A DNA stretch of 64,000 bases, taken from the NCBI RefSeq assembly GCF_002177115.1, contig NZ_MVAG01000105.1:1-64000 (forward strand), written 5' to 3'. The notes beneath the pieces are model-generated. The model was not told the origin of the DNA. It was given only the letters and a program-made list of their open reading frames with translations, and ran no database searches. The stretch comes from Chryseobacterium mucoviscidosis (GTDB lineage Bacteria; Bacteroidota; Bacteroidia; Flavobacteriales; Weeksellaceae). Shown here in pieces: positions 8,855-18,242 of this stretch (positions within the stretch are counted from its first letter, which is position 1; the number at the start of each line of letters is the position of its first letter). The translations under genes were made by a program, and so were the position numbers.

Positions 8855-9145
8855 ATGATAACGATTTTATCAGCATTTTGGCCGTTTTACCAATTCCTTT
8901 GGACAATTTTCTTCATTACAATGTTCCTTGTAGGATTTTGGTGTATCTTTATGTTCTTCGGGTTGGTAATTCCAATGTGGTTGACAGAAGGTTTGAAAGA
9001 ATATTTCGGAAAAATTAAACCTTTCAATCCGGAAGATATCAGAAGCAAGCAGCTAAACGAGCAGGAGGGAGTAGAAGTAATCTACAGCAATCCTAAAGGA
9101 AACGGACCTTTCTTGCACGATAGTCACGGACACGGACATCATTAA
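8855..9145 (+). CDS. Small two-span membrane protein with His-rich tail
   Basis: 96 residues from the ATG at 8855; an earlier TTG at 8834 lies inside the promoter. The first 50 residues are strongly hydrophobic (FWPFYQFLWTIFFITMFLVG, then FWCIFMFFGLVIPMWL), best read as two membrane spans or a hairpin. The soluble C-terminal half ends HDSHGHGHH, which could bind metal. I do not recognise a family. It has its own promoter and a strong terminator, so it is a single-gene unit. Confidence 0.75.
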   Translation: MITILSAFWPFYQFLWTIFFITMFLVGFWCIFMFFGLVIPMWLTEGLKEYFGKIKPFNPEDIRSKQLNEQEGVEVIYSNPKGNGPFLHDSHGHGHH

Positions 9146-9209
9146 TTGATTGTCATTGTTTTCTCACCTGAATTCTGAGAAAGCAATATCAAAGCAAAAC
9201 AACATATAT

Positions 9210-9240
9210 AAACCACTTATCTTGATAAGTGGTTTTTTTT
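9210..9240 (+). terminator. Terminator after the small membrane protein
   Basis: Perfect 12-bp stem AAACCACTTATC / GATAAGTGGTTT with a 2-nt centre, followed by a T-run. Confidence 0.9.
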
Positions 9241-9372
9241 ATTTCTATCATTCAAACACTTAAGTGTTATTCAAAGCATATTATTTAATAAGTGCAAAGT
9301 TTTGTTTTTCAACAAAAGTTGATTTTTTATTCGAAAAATAAATTACTTTAGTATTGAATTAACCTTAAAAGG

Positions 9373-12219
9373 ATGAATTATATGAAAAAATTCTATTCCG
9401 GTATATTGTTGTTTATCTTAGCCAATATCTTTGGTCAGATAAGCTATACAATTACCCCTAATCCGTTTAATGAAACGGATGCAATAACATTAACCGTGCC
9501 CGGAAATCAGATCGATGAGTCGGCGTGGGGAGTTTCAAACAATGCCATTTATATCTGGACGTGGTCTCTGGATACCAATTATCAGAACAGTCAGGATTGT
9601 CCGACAAACGGGAGTTGGAACAATTCCAATGAACTTAATCGATTAAGTTATAACGCTGCGACAGACACTTATTCATTATCTTTTACGCCCACAACTTTTT
9701 ATGCAAGAACAGGGATCGGAAGATTTGGTTTTTTACTGAAAGATAAAACCGGAGCACATCAGACAACTCCGGATATTTTTGTCAACGTAGGAATTCTGAA
9801 TTTAACCATGACAAATCCTGCTGCAAACAGCTTAACGTCTGTTCCTACAGGGAATTCTATTAACATTACGGCTACCACCAATGTAAATGCAACTTTTCAG
9901 CTTAAAGCCAACGGAACGGTTGTAAATTCTACTTCTACAGCATCAACTTCATATTCTTATAACTACACGGTAACAGGAGATGCTAATATGGAGCTGATTG
10001 CAATGCAGGGTTCGGCTTCAAAAAGCTCAACTTTTATTTTGCAGGTTCCGAGAAATGTGATTTCTGAAGCAATTCCTTCATGGATAAGACAGGGGATCAA
10101 TTATCATCCGACGGATAACACAAAAGTAGGATTGGCTTTGTATGCTCCGTCTAAAAATTTCGTTCATGTCATCGGAAGTTTTAATAACTGGGCAGTGAAT
10201 GATGCCTATCTGATGAAAAGAGATACTGCAAATCCAGATTTATACTGGATTGAGTTAAGCGGATTAACGCCTCAGCAATTGTATACTTTCCAGTACAGAA
10301 CCAATGATTTAAGAAAAGTGGCAGATCCTTACTCTCCACAGATTCTTTCTTCTTATGACGATCAGTACATTTCTTCTACGACTTATCCGAATTTACCGGC
10401 GTTTCCTGCCGGACAAGGCTTTGAAGTTTCTATGTTTAAAACAGGGCAGGCTCCTTATAACTGGCAGGTTACAAACTTTCAGCGTCCGGCAAAAGAAAAT
10501 CTTGTGGTGTATGAATTGCTGTTAAGAGACTTTACACAGGAAAAAAACTGGCAATCTTTAATTAATAAGATTTCATACCTGAAAAATCTGAATATTAATG
10601 CAATCGAATTGCTTCCTATCATGGAATTCGAAGGAAATCTTTCCTGGGGTTATAATACTTCTTTCCATTATGCATTAGATAAAGCATACGGAACACCGGA
10701 AAAATTCAAAGAATTTATTGATTTGTGCCACCAGAACGGAATTGCTGTAATTCTGGATATTGCTTTCAATCACGCAACAGGTCGTTCACCGTTGGCAAGA
10801 CTATGGAATGTTGATCCGGATGGAGACGGTTACGGAGATATTGCAGCCAATAATCCTTATTTCAATCAGGTTCCTAAACATTCCTATAATGTATTCAATG
10901 ATTTTAACCATACAAGTGCTTCAACGAAATATTACGTTGAAAGATGTCTTCAGCAATGGTTAACGGAATATCATGTAGACGGTTTCCGTTGGGATTTAAC
11001 AAAAGGATTCACACAAAGCTGTTCTGAAAACGATGAAACCTGTACGAACGCTTATCAGCAGGACAGAGTGGATATTCTAAAATATTATGCCGACAAGCAA
11101 TGGGCTCTTGATCCGAATTCTTACATGATTTTTGAACATTTGGGAACCGATGCGGAAGAACAGCAGTGGGCAAACTACAGAGTTGCGGAAGGAAAAGGAG
11201 TGATGATGTGGAATAACCAGAACGGATCTTATAACCAGAATACAATGGGGTATAAAGAAAACAGTAATTTCGACAGAATGAATCATACGCTGCATGGATT
11301 CTCTGAAATGAGAGCAGTAGGTTACGGAGAAAGTCACGATGAAGAAAGGCTAATGTTCAAAAACCTTGCTTACGGTGCGGTAAACGGAAGTTATGATGTT
11401 AAAAACCTTAATACAGCTTTAGACAGAATGAAAGCTTTCGGAGCGACGTTCTTCACTATTCCCGGTCCGAAAATGATCTGGCAGTTCGGAGAGCTTGGAT
11501 ATGAATTCAGCATCAACAGATGTACAAACGGAACCATTAATAACGGTTGCAGAACCGATGAAAAGCCGATTGCATTTACTTTAGGATATGATACAGATGT
11601 GAACAGAAAAGCGGTTTATGATACCTGGGCGAAGATTATCAATTTCAGAAATATTTATCCGGTTTTCAAGTCAAAAACATATACTGTAGAATCCAATAAT
11701 CTGGCAAACGATCCGAATGGATTAATTACGAGAATTTACGTTTACGACAACGCAATTACGAACGGAGTGAAAAATGTAGTGGTGTTAGCAAATTACACAA
11801 CGGCAGCTCAAAGTGTGGTTCCGTATTTCCCGTATGTAGGTCAGTGGCAGAATCTAATGGATAACTCTGTTTCTAATGTAACTTCTACAACGGCTCCGAT
11901 TACTCTTCAGCCGGGAGAATTCAGAATTTTCGGAAATTATGTGGGAAGTTTATCCACATTGGATGTGAATGCTGAAAATAAGCTTTCTTTACAGATTGCG
12001 GATAACCCTGTAAAAGATGGTCTGGCTAAATTAATTTACCACAAAGCGAAGAATGGGGAAATCTTTATCTACGATATAAGCGGTAAAAAAATGGATTCAT
12101 TTAAATTGAATAATGAAAACGGAACGTACGAATTAAAAACAAATTATCCTGCAGGAGCGTATTTGGTTCATTTAAAATCAGATACAGGAATTTCAATTCA
12201 GAAAATGATGGTAAAATAA
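9373..12219 (+). CDS. Secreted GH13 (alpha-amylase family) glycoside hydrolase with T9SS sorting domain
   Basis: 948 residues. Signal peptide near the start (ending around NIFGQ), N-terminal Ig-like domains (about 25-230), a CBM48-like starch-binding region (about 245-345, HVIGSFNNWAVND), a GH13 barrel (about 375-760) and a C-terminal type A T9SS sorting domain (about 875-948). Catalytic residues: nucleophile Asp541 in GFRWDLTKGF, acid/base Glu588 in MIFEHLG and Asp656 in ESHDEER; the DIAFNH region I is also present. It should act on alpha-glucans outside the cell or on its surface. A one-mismatch promoter (TTG 9319, TACTTTAG 9344-9351) precedes it. A second in-frame ATG at 9382 is an equally good start. 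Confidence 0.9.
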   Translation: MNYMKKFYSGILLFILANIFGQISYTITPNPFNETDAITLTVPGNQIDESAWGVSNNAIYIWTWSLDTNYQNSQDCPTNGSWNNSNELNRLSYNAATDTYSLSFTPTTFYARTGIGRFGFLLKDKTGAHQTTPDIFVNVGILNLTMTNPAANSLTSVPTGNSINITATTNVNATFQLKANGTVVNSTSTASTSYSYNYTVTGDANMELIAMQGSASKSSTFILQVPRNVISEAIPSWIRQGINYHPTDNTKVGLALYAPSKNFVHVIGSFNNWAVNDAYLMKRDTANPDLYWIELSGLTPQQLYTFQYRTNDLRKVADPYSPQILSSYDDQYISSTTYPNLPAFPAGQGFEVSMFKTGQAPYNWQVTNFQRPAKENLVVYELLLRDFTQEKNWQSLINKISYLKNLNINAIELLPIMEFEGNLSWGYNTSFHYALDKAYGTPEKFKEFIDLCHQNGIAVILDIAFNHATGRSPLARLWNVDPDGDGYGDIAANNPYFNQVPKHSYNVFNDFNHTSASTKYYVERCLQQWLTEYHVDGFRWDLTKGFTQSCSENDETCTNAYQQDRVDILKYYADKQWALDPNSYMIFEHLGTDAEEQQWANYRVAEGKGVMMWNNQNGSYNQNTMGYKENSNFDRMNHTLHGFSEMRAVGYGESHDEERLMFKNLAYGAVNGSYDVKNLNTALDRMKAFGATFFTIPGPKMIWQFGELGYEFSINRCTNGTINNGCRTDEKPIAFTLGYDTDVNRKAVYDTWAKIINFRNIYPVFKSKTYTVESNNLANDPNGLITRIYVYDNAITNGVKNVVVLANYTTAAQSVVPYFPYVGQWQNLMDNSVSNVTSTTAPITLQPGEFRIFGNYVGSLSTLDVNAENKLSLQIADNPVKDGLAKLIYHKAKNGEIFIYDISGKKMDSFKLNNENGTYELKTNYPAGAYLVHLKSDTGISIQKMMVK

Positions 12220-12530
12220 CCTGTGGATAACTTCAAAAGTTTATATGGAGAGATCGCGAAAGCGGTCTCTTTTTTTTGTTTATTCATACTTTATCCGCAG
12301 TGAAAAAAGAGGTTGCTAATACGATACTAACGCCTTTTCAATACTTTATTCACAATTTTTTCCACACTAAAATAGAAGGTTTTCCATATCATATTCATAC
12401 CTTACCAATAGGTTATTCATATTTTACTCACAATTGAAAAATTGTTTATCGACAATTAATTTTTGCATATCAACATGAAATTAATACGTTCCTAATAGGT
12501 AATTCACGCGTTATCCACATCTTATTCACA
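11950..12530. other. DnaA-box cluster, candidate replication origin (oriC)
   Basis: Exact TTATNCACA boxes: 11950-11958 (inside the GH13 gene), 12222-12230 (minus strand), 12346-12354, 12511-12519 and 12522-12530. One-mismatch boxes: 12280-12288, 12291-12299, 12358-12366, 12413-12421, 12424-12432 and 12446-12454. Almost all lie on the plus strand in a gene-free, very AT-rich 310-base stretch between the GH13 terminator and the SAM riboswitch. AT-rich segments such as 12433-12480 could be the unwinding element. dnaA is not adjacent; known: in many Bacteroidetes the origin and dnaA are apart. An alternative is a DnaA-titrating or regulatory cluster. Confidence 0.65.
12249..12278 (+). terminator. 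Terminator after the GH13 gene
   Basis: Stem AGAGATCGC / GCGGTCTCT (12249-12257 with 12262-12270, one G-T pair), GAAA tetraloop, then a run of T. Separates the GH13 transcript from most of the DnaA-box region. Confidence 0.9.
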
Positions 12531-12568
12531 ATTTTGGCAGCCCTGAAAAATTCAAATTCTAAATTGGT

Positions 12569-12599
12569 TTGCAGATTAAAAATTATTAGTCTACTTTTG
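12569..12599 (+). promoter_or_regulatory. Promoter of the SAM-riboswitch operon
   Basis: TTG (12569-12571, in TTTG), 20 nt, TACTTTTG (12592-12599). Transcription would start just before the riboswitch at 12608. Confidence 0.82.
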
Positions 12600-12607
12600 C
12601 AGTAGAT

Positions 12608-12706
12608 TTATCAAGAAAGGTGGAGGGATTTGGCCCTGAGAAACCTTAGCAACCGACATTTTCTGATGAAAAGGTGCTAATTCCAACCCGATTGGGGGAA
12701 GATAAG
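12608..12706 (+). ncRNA. SAM-I (S-box) riboswitch
   Basis: The conserved SAM-I core is readable in order: TTATCAAGAAAGGTGGAGGG, TTTGGCCCTGAGAAACC, TTAGCAACC, then AGGTGCTAATTCCAACCCG and the closing GGGGGAAGATAAG. P1 pairs TTATC (12608-12612) with GATAA (12701-12705). Known: SAM binding turns the downstream gene off, so genes behind it serve methionine, SAM or sulfur supply. No strong intrinsic terminator is evident between 12707 and 12801 (only short stems such as CTTCTTGAAG before a T-run at 12754), so control could be at translation or by a weak terminator. Target: the receptor gene at 12802. Confidence 0.9.
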
Positions 12707-12801
12707 TGATTCTGTATTCCGTATGAATTCCAGCTTCTTGAAGGTCTTTTTGTTTGTTTCTGCAAACATTTTAAACTAAATTTTTTAAAGCACTGAAAAG
12801 A

Positions 12802-15225
12802 ATGAAGAAACTCAGCGTAAGCGTATTCCTTTTGGCGGTAGGATTTTTATCGGCACAGGAAAAAGAACAGCAGATAGAAGATGTCGTAATTGTAGGAAAC
12901 CGAAATGCAAAACGCACAAAACTGGAAACACCGGTTCCGGTAGACATCATCAACATCGAAAAAATACAGCAGTCTTCACCGCAAATTACCGTTCAGGATT
13001 TACTGAATTATGTTATCCCGTCTTTCAACTCAGTCCGGCAGTCGGCTTCAGACGGTACAGAACATATCGATCCTGTTACTTTGAGAGGAATGGGACCTGA
13101 TCAGGTTCTGGTTCTCGTTAACGGAAAAAGAAGACATACTACTTCTTTAGTTAATTATCAGAATACAGTCGGAAACGGCTCTGTAGGAACAGACTTAAGC
13201 ACCATTCCGGTAATCGCAATCGACAGAATTGAAGTTCTGAGAGACGGTGCAGCAGCACAATACGGTTCTGATGCCATTGCAGGAGTCATCAATATTATTC
13301 TTAAAAAAAATATCGGCGGAACAGCCAGCCTTAATTACGGAATTTCCGGAAGAAATGATGGTGAAACGTATCAGGCAGCAGCGAACTACGGAACTTCTTT
13401 AGGGAAAAAAGACGGCTATATCAGTTTATCCCTGCAATTAAACCAAAGAGGAAAAACAACAAGAACGCAGAATCATAATTTGGATATTTACGGCGATAAT
13501 TTCGCGTATGATTTTGCTCCGGATTTTAATGCTGCAAAAGCGCTGGACGATCAAAGAATTCTTGCCAATGGCTTAACCCGGGATGATTTTAATTTCCAGA
13601 TTGGTGATGCAAAAATAAAGCAGGCACAGTTATTTTTTAATTCCGAATATCCTTTGAACGATCAGTTTAAAATATATTCCTTCGGAGGCTTCAGTATCAA
13701 AGAAGGACAGGGTTACGGTTTCAGAAGATTGCCGAGTGAAACTTCAAACAATGTGTATTCTATTTATCCGAACGGTTTTCAGCCGACTTTAGGCTCGAAA
13801 ATCTATGACATTTCTTATGCAGTCGGAGCAAAATATAATAAAGACGACTGGTTTTTTGATCTTAGCAATACATTCGGAAGCAATACATTCAATTATGATG
13901 TAAGCAACACCGTCAATGCATCTTTAGGAGCCAAGTCACCAACGGATTTTTATGCAGGAGCACACAGTTTTCTTCAGAATACAATTAATCTTGACGTTTC
14001 AAAAAACATCAGGAACTTCAATATCGCATTCGGTGGAGAATTCAGGTTTGAGCAGTACGACATCAAAGCAGGAGATCAGGCTTCCTATATGAGATATGAT
14101 GTTTTCGGAAATCCTGTGACGGCGACTACCAATCCGGATAATATCTCCGGAGCAGGAGGAGCGCAGTCGTTTATTGGATTTTCACCACAAAACGCACTTT
14201 CAAAATCCAGACATTCAACTGCGGTTTATGCCGATGTTTCTTATGATCTGGATAAAAAATTAAATGTAGACCTTGCCGGAAGATTCGAAAACTATTCAGA
14301 TTTTGGAAGTACACTGAACGGAAAATTAGCAGTGAGGTACGAATTCGCAAAAAATTATGCAGTTCGTGCTGCGGTGGGAACAGGCTTTAGAGCACCATCT
14401 CTTCAGCAGCAGTATTTTAACAATTCTTATGCAGATATTTCCACCACAGGAAATTCAATTGTTACCAAAGGAATTTTTAACAACGACAGCGAAGCTGCAA
14501 AAGCACTTGGTTTCGACAATTTAAAACAGGAAACTTCGGTGAACGGAAGCGTTGGATTTACTTTAAAGCCGATCAATAAGCTGTCAATCACTTTAGACGG
14601 ATATTTAATTAAAGTAAAAGACCGAATCGTGATTACAAGTAATATTACAGATGATCGACTGGCGGTTTATGGTGTGGAAAGCGGAAGATTTTTTGCCAAT
14701 GCCGTTGATACGGAAACCAAAGGAGTAGATCTGGTAGTTGCCTACGACTGGAAAATTGGAGGAGGCAATTTAAACATCAATCTTGCCGGAAATTATACCG
14801 AAACAAAAATTACAGATTTCCATTTCCCTGCTAATCTTCAGACACCGCAGAATGAATTTTTCGGACCCGACCAGATCAATATCATCGAAAGTCTGTCTCC
14901 CAAAACCAAAGCTTCTTTAGGATTGAATTACGGAGTCGGAAAATTTAATTTTCTGGTGAGAAATACTTACTTCGGGAAAGTAATCCGCGACGGATATCCG
15001 TTTGGAGGAGTTCAGGAATTTAATCCGAAAGTAGTAACCGATGTGAGTGTAGGATATGATTTCACAAAAAATATTAACTTAACCGTCGGAGCCAATAATG
15101 TGTTTGATGTCTTTCCGGATCTGCAGATTTATGAAAATTCGTATTTTGGGGTTTTCAAATATGCTCCGGTGCAGATGGGAACTCTCGGAAACTATTTCTT
15201 CGGAAGGCTTAATTTTACATTTTAA
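12802..15225 (+). CDS. TonB-dependent outer-membrane receptor, SAM-riboswitch controlled
   Basis: 807 residues. Signal peptide MKKLSVSVFLLAVGFLSAQ, a TonB-box-like stretch (IEDVVIVGNRN, about 26-36), plug domain (about 40-170, with VLVNGKRRHTT and IEVLRDGAAAQYGSDAIAGV) and a 22-strand barrel ending in the terminal phenylalanine LNFTF. It lacks the carboxypeptidase-like N-domain of SusC proteins. The SAM-I riboswitch in its leader and the amino-acid permease 3 nt downstream suggest it brings methionine, methionine-containing peptides or another sulfur compound across the outer membrane; substrate is inferred. Confidence 0.93.
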   Translation: MKKLSVSVFLLAVGFLSAQEKEQQIEDVVIVGNRNAKRTKLETPVPVDIINIEKIQQSSPQITVQDLLNYVIPSFNSVRQSASDGTEHIDPVTLRGMGPDQVLVLVNGKRRHTTSLVNYQNTVGNGSVGTDLSTIPVIAIDRIEVLRDGAAAQYGSDAIAGVINIILKKNIGGTASLNYGISGRNDGETYQAAANYGTSLGKKDGYISLSLQLNQRGKTTRTQNHNLDIYGDNFAYDFAPDFNAAKALDDQRILANGLTRDDFNFQIGDAKIKQAQLFFNSEYPLNDQFKIYSFGGFSIKEGQGYGFRRLPSETSNNVYSIYPNGFQPTLGSKIYDISYAVGAKYNKDDWFFDLSNTFGSNTFNYDVSNTVNASLGAKSPTDFYAGAHSFLQNTINLDVSKNIRNFNIAFGGEFRFEQYDIKAGDQASYMRYDVFGNPVTATTNPDNISGAGGAQSFIGFSPQNALSKSRHSTAVYADVSYDLDKKLNVDLAGRFENYSDFGSTLNGKLAVRYEFAKNYAVRAAVGTGFRAPSLQQQYFNNSYADISTTGNSIVTKGIFNNDSEAAKALGFDNLKQETSVNGSVGFTLKPINKLSITLDGYLIKVKDRIVITSNITDDRLAVYGVESGRFFANAVDTETKGVDLVVAYDWKIGGGNLNINLAGNYTETKITDFHFPANLQTPQNEFFGPDQINIIESLSPKTKASLGLNYGVGKFNFLVRNTYFGKVIRDGYPFGGVQEFNPKVVTDVSVGYDFTKNINLTVGANNVFDVFPDLQIYENSYFGVFKYAPVQMGTLGNYFFGRLNFTF

Positions 15226-15228
15226 TTA

Positions 15229-16521
15229 ATGAATTCAACTTCACACCAGATCGGCTGGAAAACCGCAGTGGCAATTGTTGTTTCGAATATGATCGGAACC
15301 GGAATTTTCACAACACTCGGTTTTCAGCTTACCGACATTACGAATGCTTACAGCATATTCCTCCTTTGTTTCATTGGAGGAATTCTTGCTTTGTTCGGAG
15401 CCTTTTGCTATGCCGAATTAGGTTCCCATTTCAAAGGGAACGGCGGAGATTTTATTTATCTGAAAGAAACCTATCACCCGCTTCTAGGCTATCTCGTGAG
15501 CTGGATTTCCCTCATTATCGGGTTTTCCTCTCCCGTTGCATTGGCAGCTTTGGCGATGTCGAAATACCTTTCTGCTTTCGATGTTTCTTTTGGAAACAGC
15601 TTTGCCATAGGAATTATCTTTCTGGTTTCCGTTTTTTTGTCATTCAGCTTACAGGCTTCAAGCAGATTTCATAATTTTTTTACATTGATAAAAATTGCGT
15701 TCATTATTGTTCTCATTATCATCGGAATCGGAATTTCAGACTCAGAAACAATTGGGAACAGTCTGAAATTAGATGATTCATGGCAAAAGGAAATCATGCT
15801 TCCGGCTTTTGCAACATCTTTGGTTTTTGTAACGTATTCTTACACCGGCTGGAATTCTGCTTCCTACATTGCCGGAGAAATAAAAGATGTTCAGAAAAAC
15901 CTACCAAAATCACTCATTGTAGGAACTGTTTTCGTAACCGTTTGTTATCTCTTGGTTAATTTTATCATGCTGAAACACGCTCCGGTAGATCAGTTGGCGG
16001 GAAAAGAAGATGTAATGGGAGAAGCTGCCAATAATATGCTGGGAAATACTTTCGGTAAAATAGTTAATATTTTTATTGCTTTACAGTTAGTCGCAACCAT
16101 CAGCGGCTATCTGTGGGTAGGTTCCCGTTTGACGCAGGCTTTTGCAAAAGAAAACCGACTCTGGAAATCTCTATCGGTCGGCAATAAAAAAGGAATTCCT
16201 GTCCGTGCGATTTTTGCCCATGCCGTAATTGCAACGCTGATTATTTTAACGGGAAGTTTTAAAGAGATTTTTGTTTATACCGCTTTTATTCTGCAGTTAT
16301 TTGCCAGTCTGGCAATTTCAACGGTGTATTTTATAAAAAAGGAAGACCGGAAGATATTCAAATCCAATCTTTTTTACGTTTATCCCACGGTTTTTTTATT
16401 GTTCAGCATCTACATTTTGTATTTCACGTTGATCCATAATCCTAAAGAAAGCATCATCGGATTAGGAATTGTTGCTGTGGGAATTGTTTTGTATTTAATT
16501 GATAGAAAATTATCCCGCTAA
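15229..16521 (+). CDS. APC-superfamily amino-acid permease, probably for methionine or a related compound
   Basis: 430 residues, about 12 membrane spans, with the APC signature near the N-terminus (SNMIGTGIFTTLGFQL, residues 19-34). Its ATG is 3 nt after the receptor stop, so the two are one transcript under the SAM riboswitch: outer-membrane uptake followed by inner-membrane uptake of the same ligand. Known: APC permeases carry amino acids in symport or exchange. The methionine/sulfur assignment is inferred only from the riboswitch. Confidence 0.88.
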   Translation: MNSTSHQIGWKTAVAIVVSNMIGTGIFTTLGFQLTDITNAYSIFLLCFIGGILALFGAFCYAELGSHFKGNGGDFIYLKETYHPLLGYLVSWISLIIGFSSPVALAALAMSKYLSAFDVSFGNSFAIGIIFLVSVFLSFSLQASSRFHNFFTLIKIAFIIVLIIIGIGISDSETIGNSLKLDDSWQKEIMLPAFATSLVFVTYSYTGWNSASYIAGEIKDVQKNLPKSLIVGTVFVTVCYLLVNFIMLKHAPVDQLAGKEDVMGEAANNMLGNTFGKIVNIFIALQLVATISGYLWVGSRLTQAFAKENRLWKSLSVGNKKGIPVRAIFAHAVIATLIILTGSFKEIFVYTAFILQLFASLAISTVYFIKKEDRKIFKSNLFYVYPTVFLLFSIYILYFTLIHNPKESIIGLGIVAVGIVLYLIDRKLSR

Positions 16522-16547
16522 TTTAAATTAATCGTAAAACAATCAAA

Positions 16548-16890
16548 TATTGTTTTTAAAGCGCAAATTGCAAGGGTATTATGCTTACTAAATCAATTAA
16601 AAATTGTTTTTAACGAAGGGTTCGCAAGGGTAATTGAATTAGCTTTGAAAAAAAATGTTCGCAAGGGCGTTTCACTCAGTAAATGATAGCAGAATTATAT
16701 TTTTGAAATCATTTTGAGACGTTTTAATTTAAAGAAGGTATCATTACCATTAAGTATTGTTTTTAACGCATGGTTCGCAAGGATAATTGAACCAGCTTTG
16801 AAAAGAATCCGTTCGCAAGGGTGTTTCACTCAGCAAATGATAGCAGAATATATTTTTGAAATCATTTTAAAACGTCTTAATTTCAAAAGC
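16548..16890. repeat. Tandem duplication of a repeat-A block in a 611-base spacer
   Basis: No gene is supported between 16522 and 17132. A block of about 150 nt starting ATTGTTTTTAACG at 16603 recurs at 16756 (153 nt later). Both contain, in order, GTTCGCAAGG, a GAA(T/C)(T/C)AGCTTTGAAAA stretch, GTTCGCAAGGG(C/T)GTTTCAC, TGATAGCAGAAT and TTTTTGAAATCATTTT. A shorter degenerate start lies at 16548. Inverted copies of the family A core are at 16657-16693 and 16811-16846, and a direct one at 16919-16950. An open frame at 16714-16935 is made only of this repeat. Confidence 0.8.
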
Positions 16891-17105
16891 TATTACGTAA
16901 GAATCATTTACACATTTTTATCACTTGCTGAGTGAAACGCCTTTGCGACCGAAAAGTAATTGCAATCATTTTAAAAGAAAAACCTTGCGAACATTGCGCT
17001 TAAAAAACAACAAATTCAAAAACTGAGTTAAAAAAGATTCTTCAATAGGCATACGCTTCATTCAGAACAACAAACTATTAGTTTTAAAATTGAATTAATA
17101 ATCCG

Positions 17106-17113
17106 TATCTTTG
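17106..17113 (+). promoter_or_regulatory. -7 element before prfA
   Basis: TATCTTTG, a full TAnnTTTG match 20 nt before the prfA start. The nearest upstream TTG (17090) is only 13 nt away, shorter than usual. Confidence 0.55.
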
Positions 17114-17132
17114 CACCCACAAAATTTTCATA

Positions 17133-18218
17133 ATGTCTAAATCATTAATTCCAAAATTAGAAGCTATAAAACAGAGATATAATGAGGTGGCAGACCTTAT
17201 TATACAGCCTGATGTTATTTCAGACCAAAAAAGATATTCTTCTTTGAACAAAGAATATAGCGATTTGGGGAAAATTGTAAAAGTTTACGATCAATATAAA
17301 GGAGCGTTGGATACGATTGAAGAGTCCGACGAAATTATTGCCGACGGATCAGATAAAGATTTCGTGGAACTGGCAAAAATCGAAAAAAACGAAGCACTGG
17401 AAAAAATTCCGGGACTGGAAGAAGAATTAAAAGTACTATTAATTCCTAAAGATCCTGCAGATGATAAAAACGTTATCGTGGAACTTCGTGCCGGAACTGG
17501 AGGTGATGAAGCAGCCATTTTCGTGGAAGATATTTACAGAATGTATTCCATGTACTTCAAGACGAAAGGATGGAGACACGAGGTTACAGATTCCAACGAA
17601 GCGGCTAAAGGGTACAAAGAACTCATCATGAAAGTGGAAGGAGAAGGCGTGTACGGAATCATGAAATTCGAATCCGGAGTTCACCGTGTGCAGCGTGTTC
17701 CTGAAACAGAATCTCAGGGACGAGTTCACACTTCTGCCATTACCATTGCAGTTCTTCCGGAAGCCGAAGAAGTGGATGTGGAAATTAATCCGGCAGATAT
17801 CGAAATGCAGACTTCACGTTCCGGTGGAGCAGGAGGGCAGAACGTTAACAAGGTGGAAACTAAAGTTCAGCTTACGCACAAACCTTCAGGATTGGTGGTG
17901 GTTTGTCAGCAGGCACGTTCCCAGTTAGCCAACCGTGAATTGGCGATGGAAATGCTTCGTGCAAAATTGTACGACATCAAATTGCAGGAAGTTCAGGGAG
18001 ATATTGCGGCACAGAGAAAGACAATGGTTTCTACGGGAGACCGTTCTGCAAAGATCAAAACGTATAATTATCCTCAAGGGAGAGTTACCGATCACAGAAT
18101 CAACAAATCCATGTATAACTTAGATGCATACATGAACGGAGATATTTCTGAAATGATCGATGCCGTTATCATGGCAGAAAACGCCGAAAAAATGAAAGGC
18201 GAAGAAGAAAGTTTATAA
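17133..18218 (+). CDS. prfA: Peptide chain release factor 1
   Basis: 361 residues, normal length. Recognises UAA and UAG and triggers release of the finished peptide. The GGQ motif (G234-G235-Q236, in [16 protein letters not shown]), whose glutamine acts in the peptidyl-transferase centre, and the codon-reading PxT motif as PET in [15 protein letters not shown] are visible; PxT marks RF1 rather than RF2 (SPF). Stands alone between a repeat spacer and its terminator. The window also holds the release-factor homologue prfH at 30693, which lacks the codon-reading part. Confidence 0.97.
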   Translation: MSKSLIPKLEAIKQRYNEVADLIIQPDVISDQKRYSSLNKEYSDLGKIVKVYDQYKGALDTIEESDEIIADGSDKDFVELAKIEKNEALEKIPGLEEELKVLLIPKDPADDKNVIVELRAGTGGDEAAIFVEDIYRMYSMYFKTKGWRHEVTDSNEAAKGYKELIMKVEGEGVYGIMKFESGVHRVQRVPETESQGRVHTSAITIAVLPEAEEVDVEINPADIEMQTSRSGGAGGQNVNKVETKVQLTHKPSGLVVVCQQARSQLANRELAMEMLRAKLYDIKLQEVQGDIAAQRKTMVSTGDRSAKIKTYNYPQGRVTDHRINKSMYNLDAYMNGDISEMIDAVIMAENAEKMKGEEESL

Positions 18219-18242
18219 AATCTTTACCATAAAATCTTTTGT

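Noticed and set aside
11950..12530. DnaA-box cluster as a plasmid origin
   Set aside because: Surrounding genes (prfA, sufS, lon, pgi, folD) are core chromosomal; no replication initiator of plasmids is present.
16714..16935. Open frame of 73 codons in the repeat spacer
   Set aside because: It is made entirely of the tandem family A repeat, has no promoter or codon pattern of its own, and crosses two repeat copies in opposite orientation.
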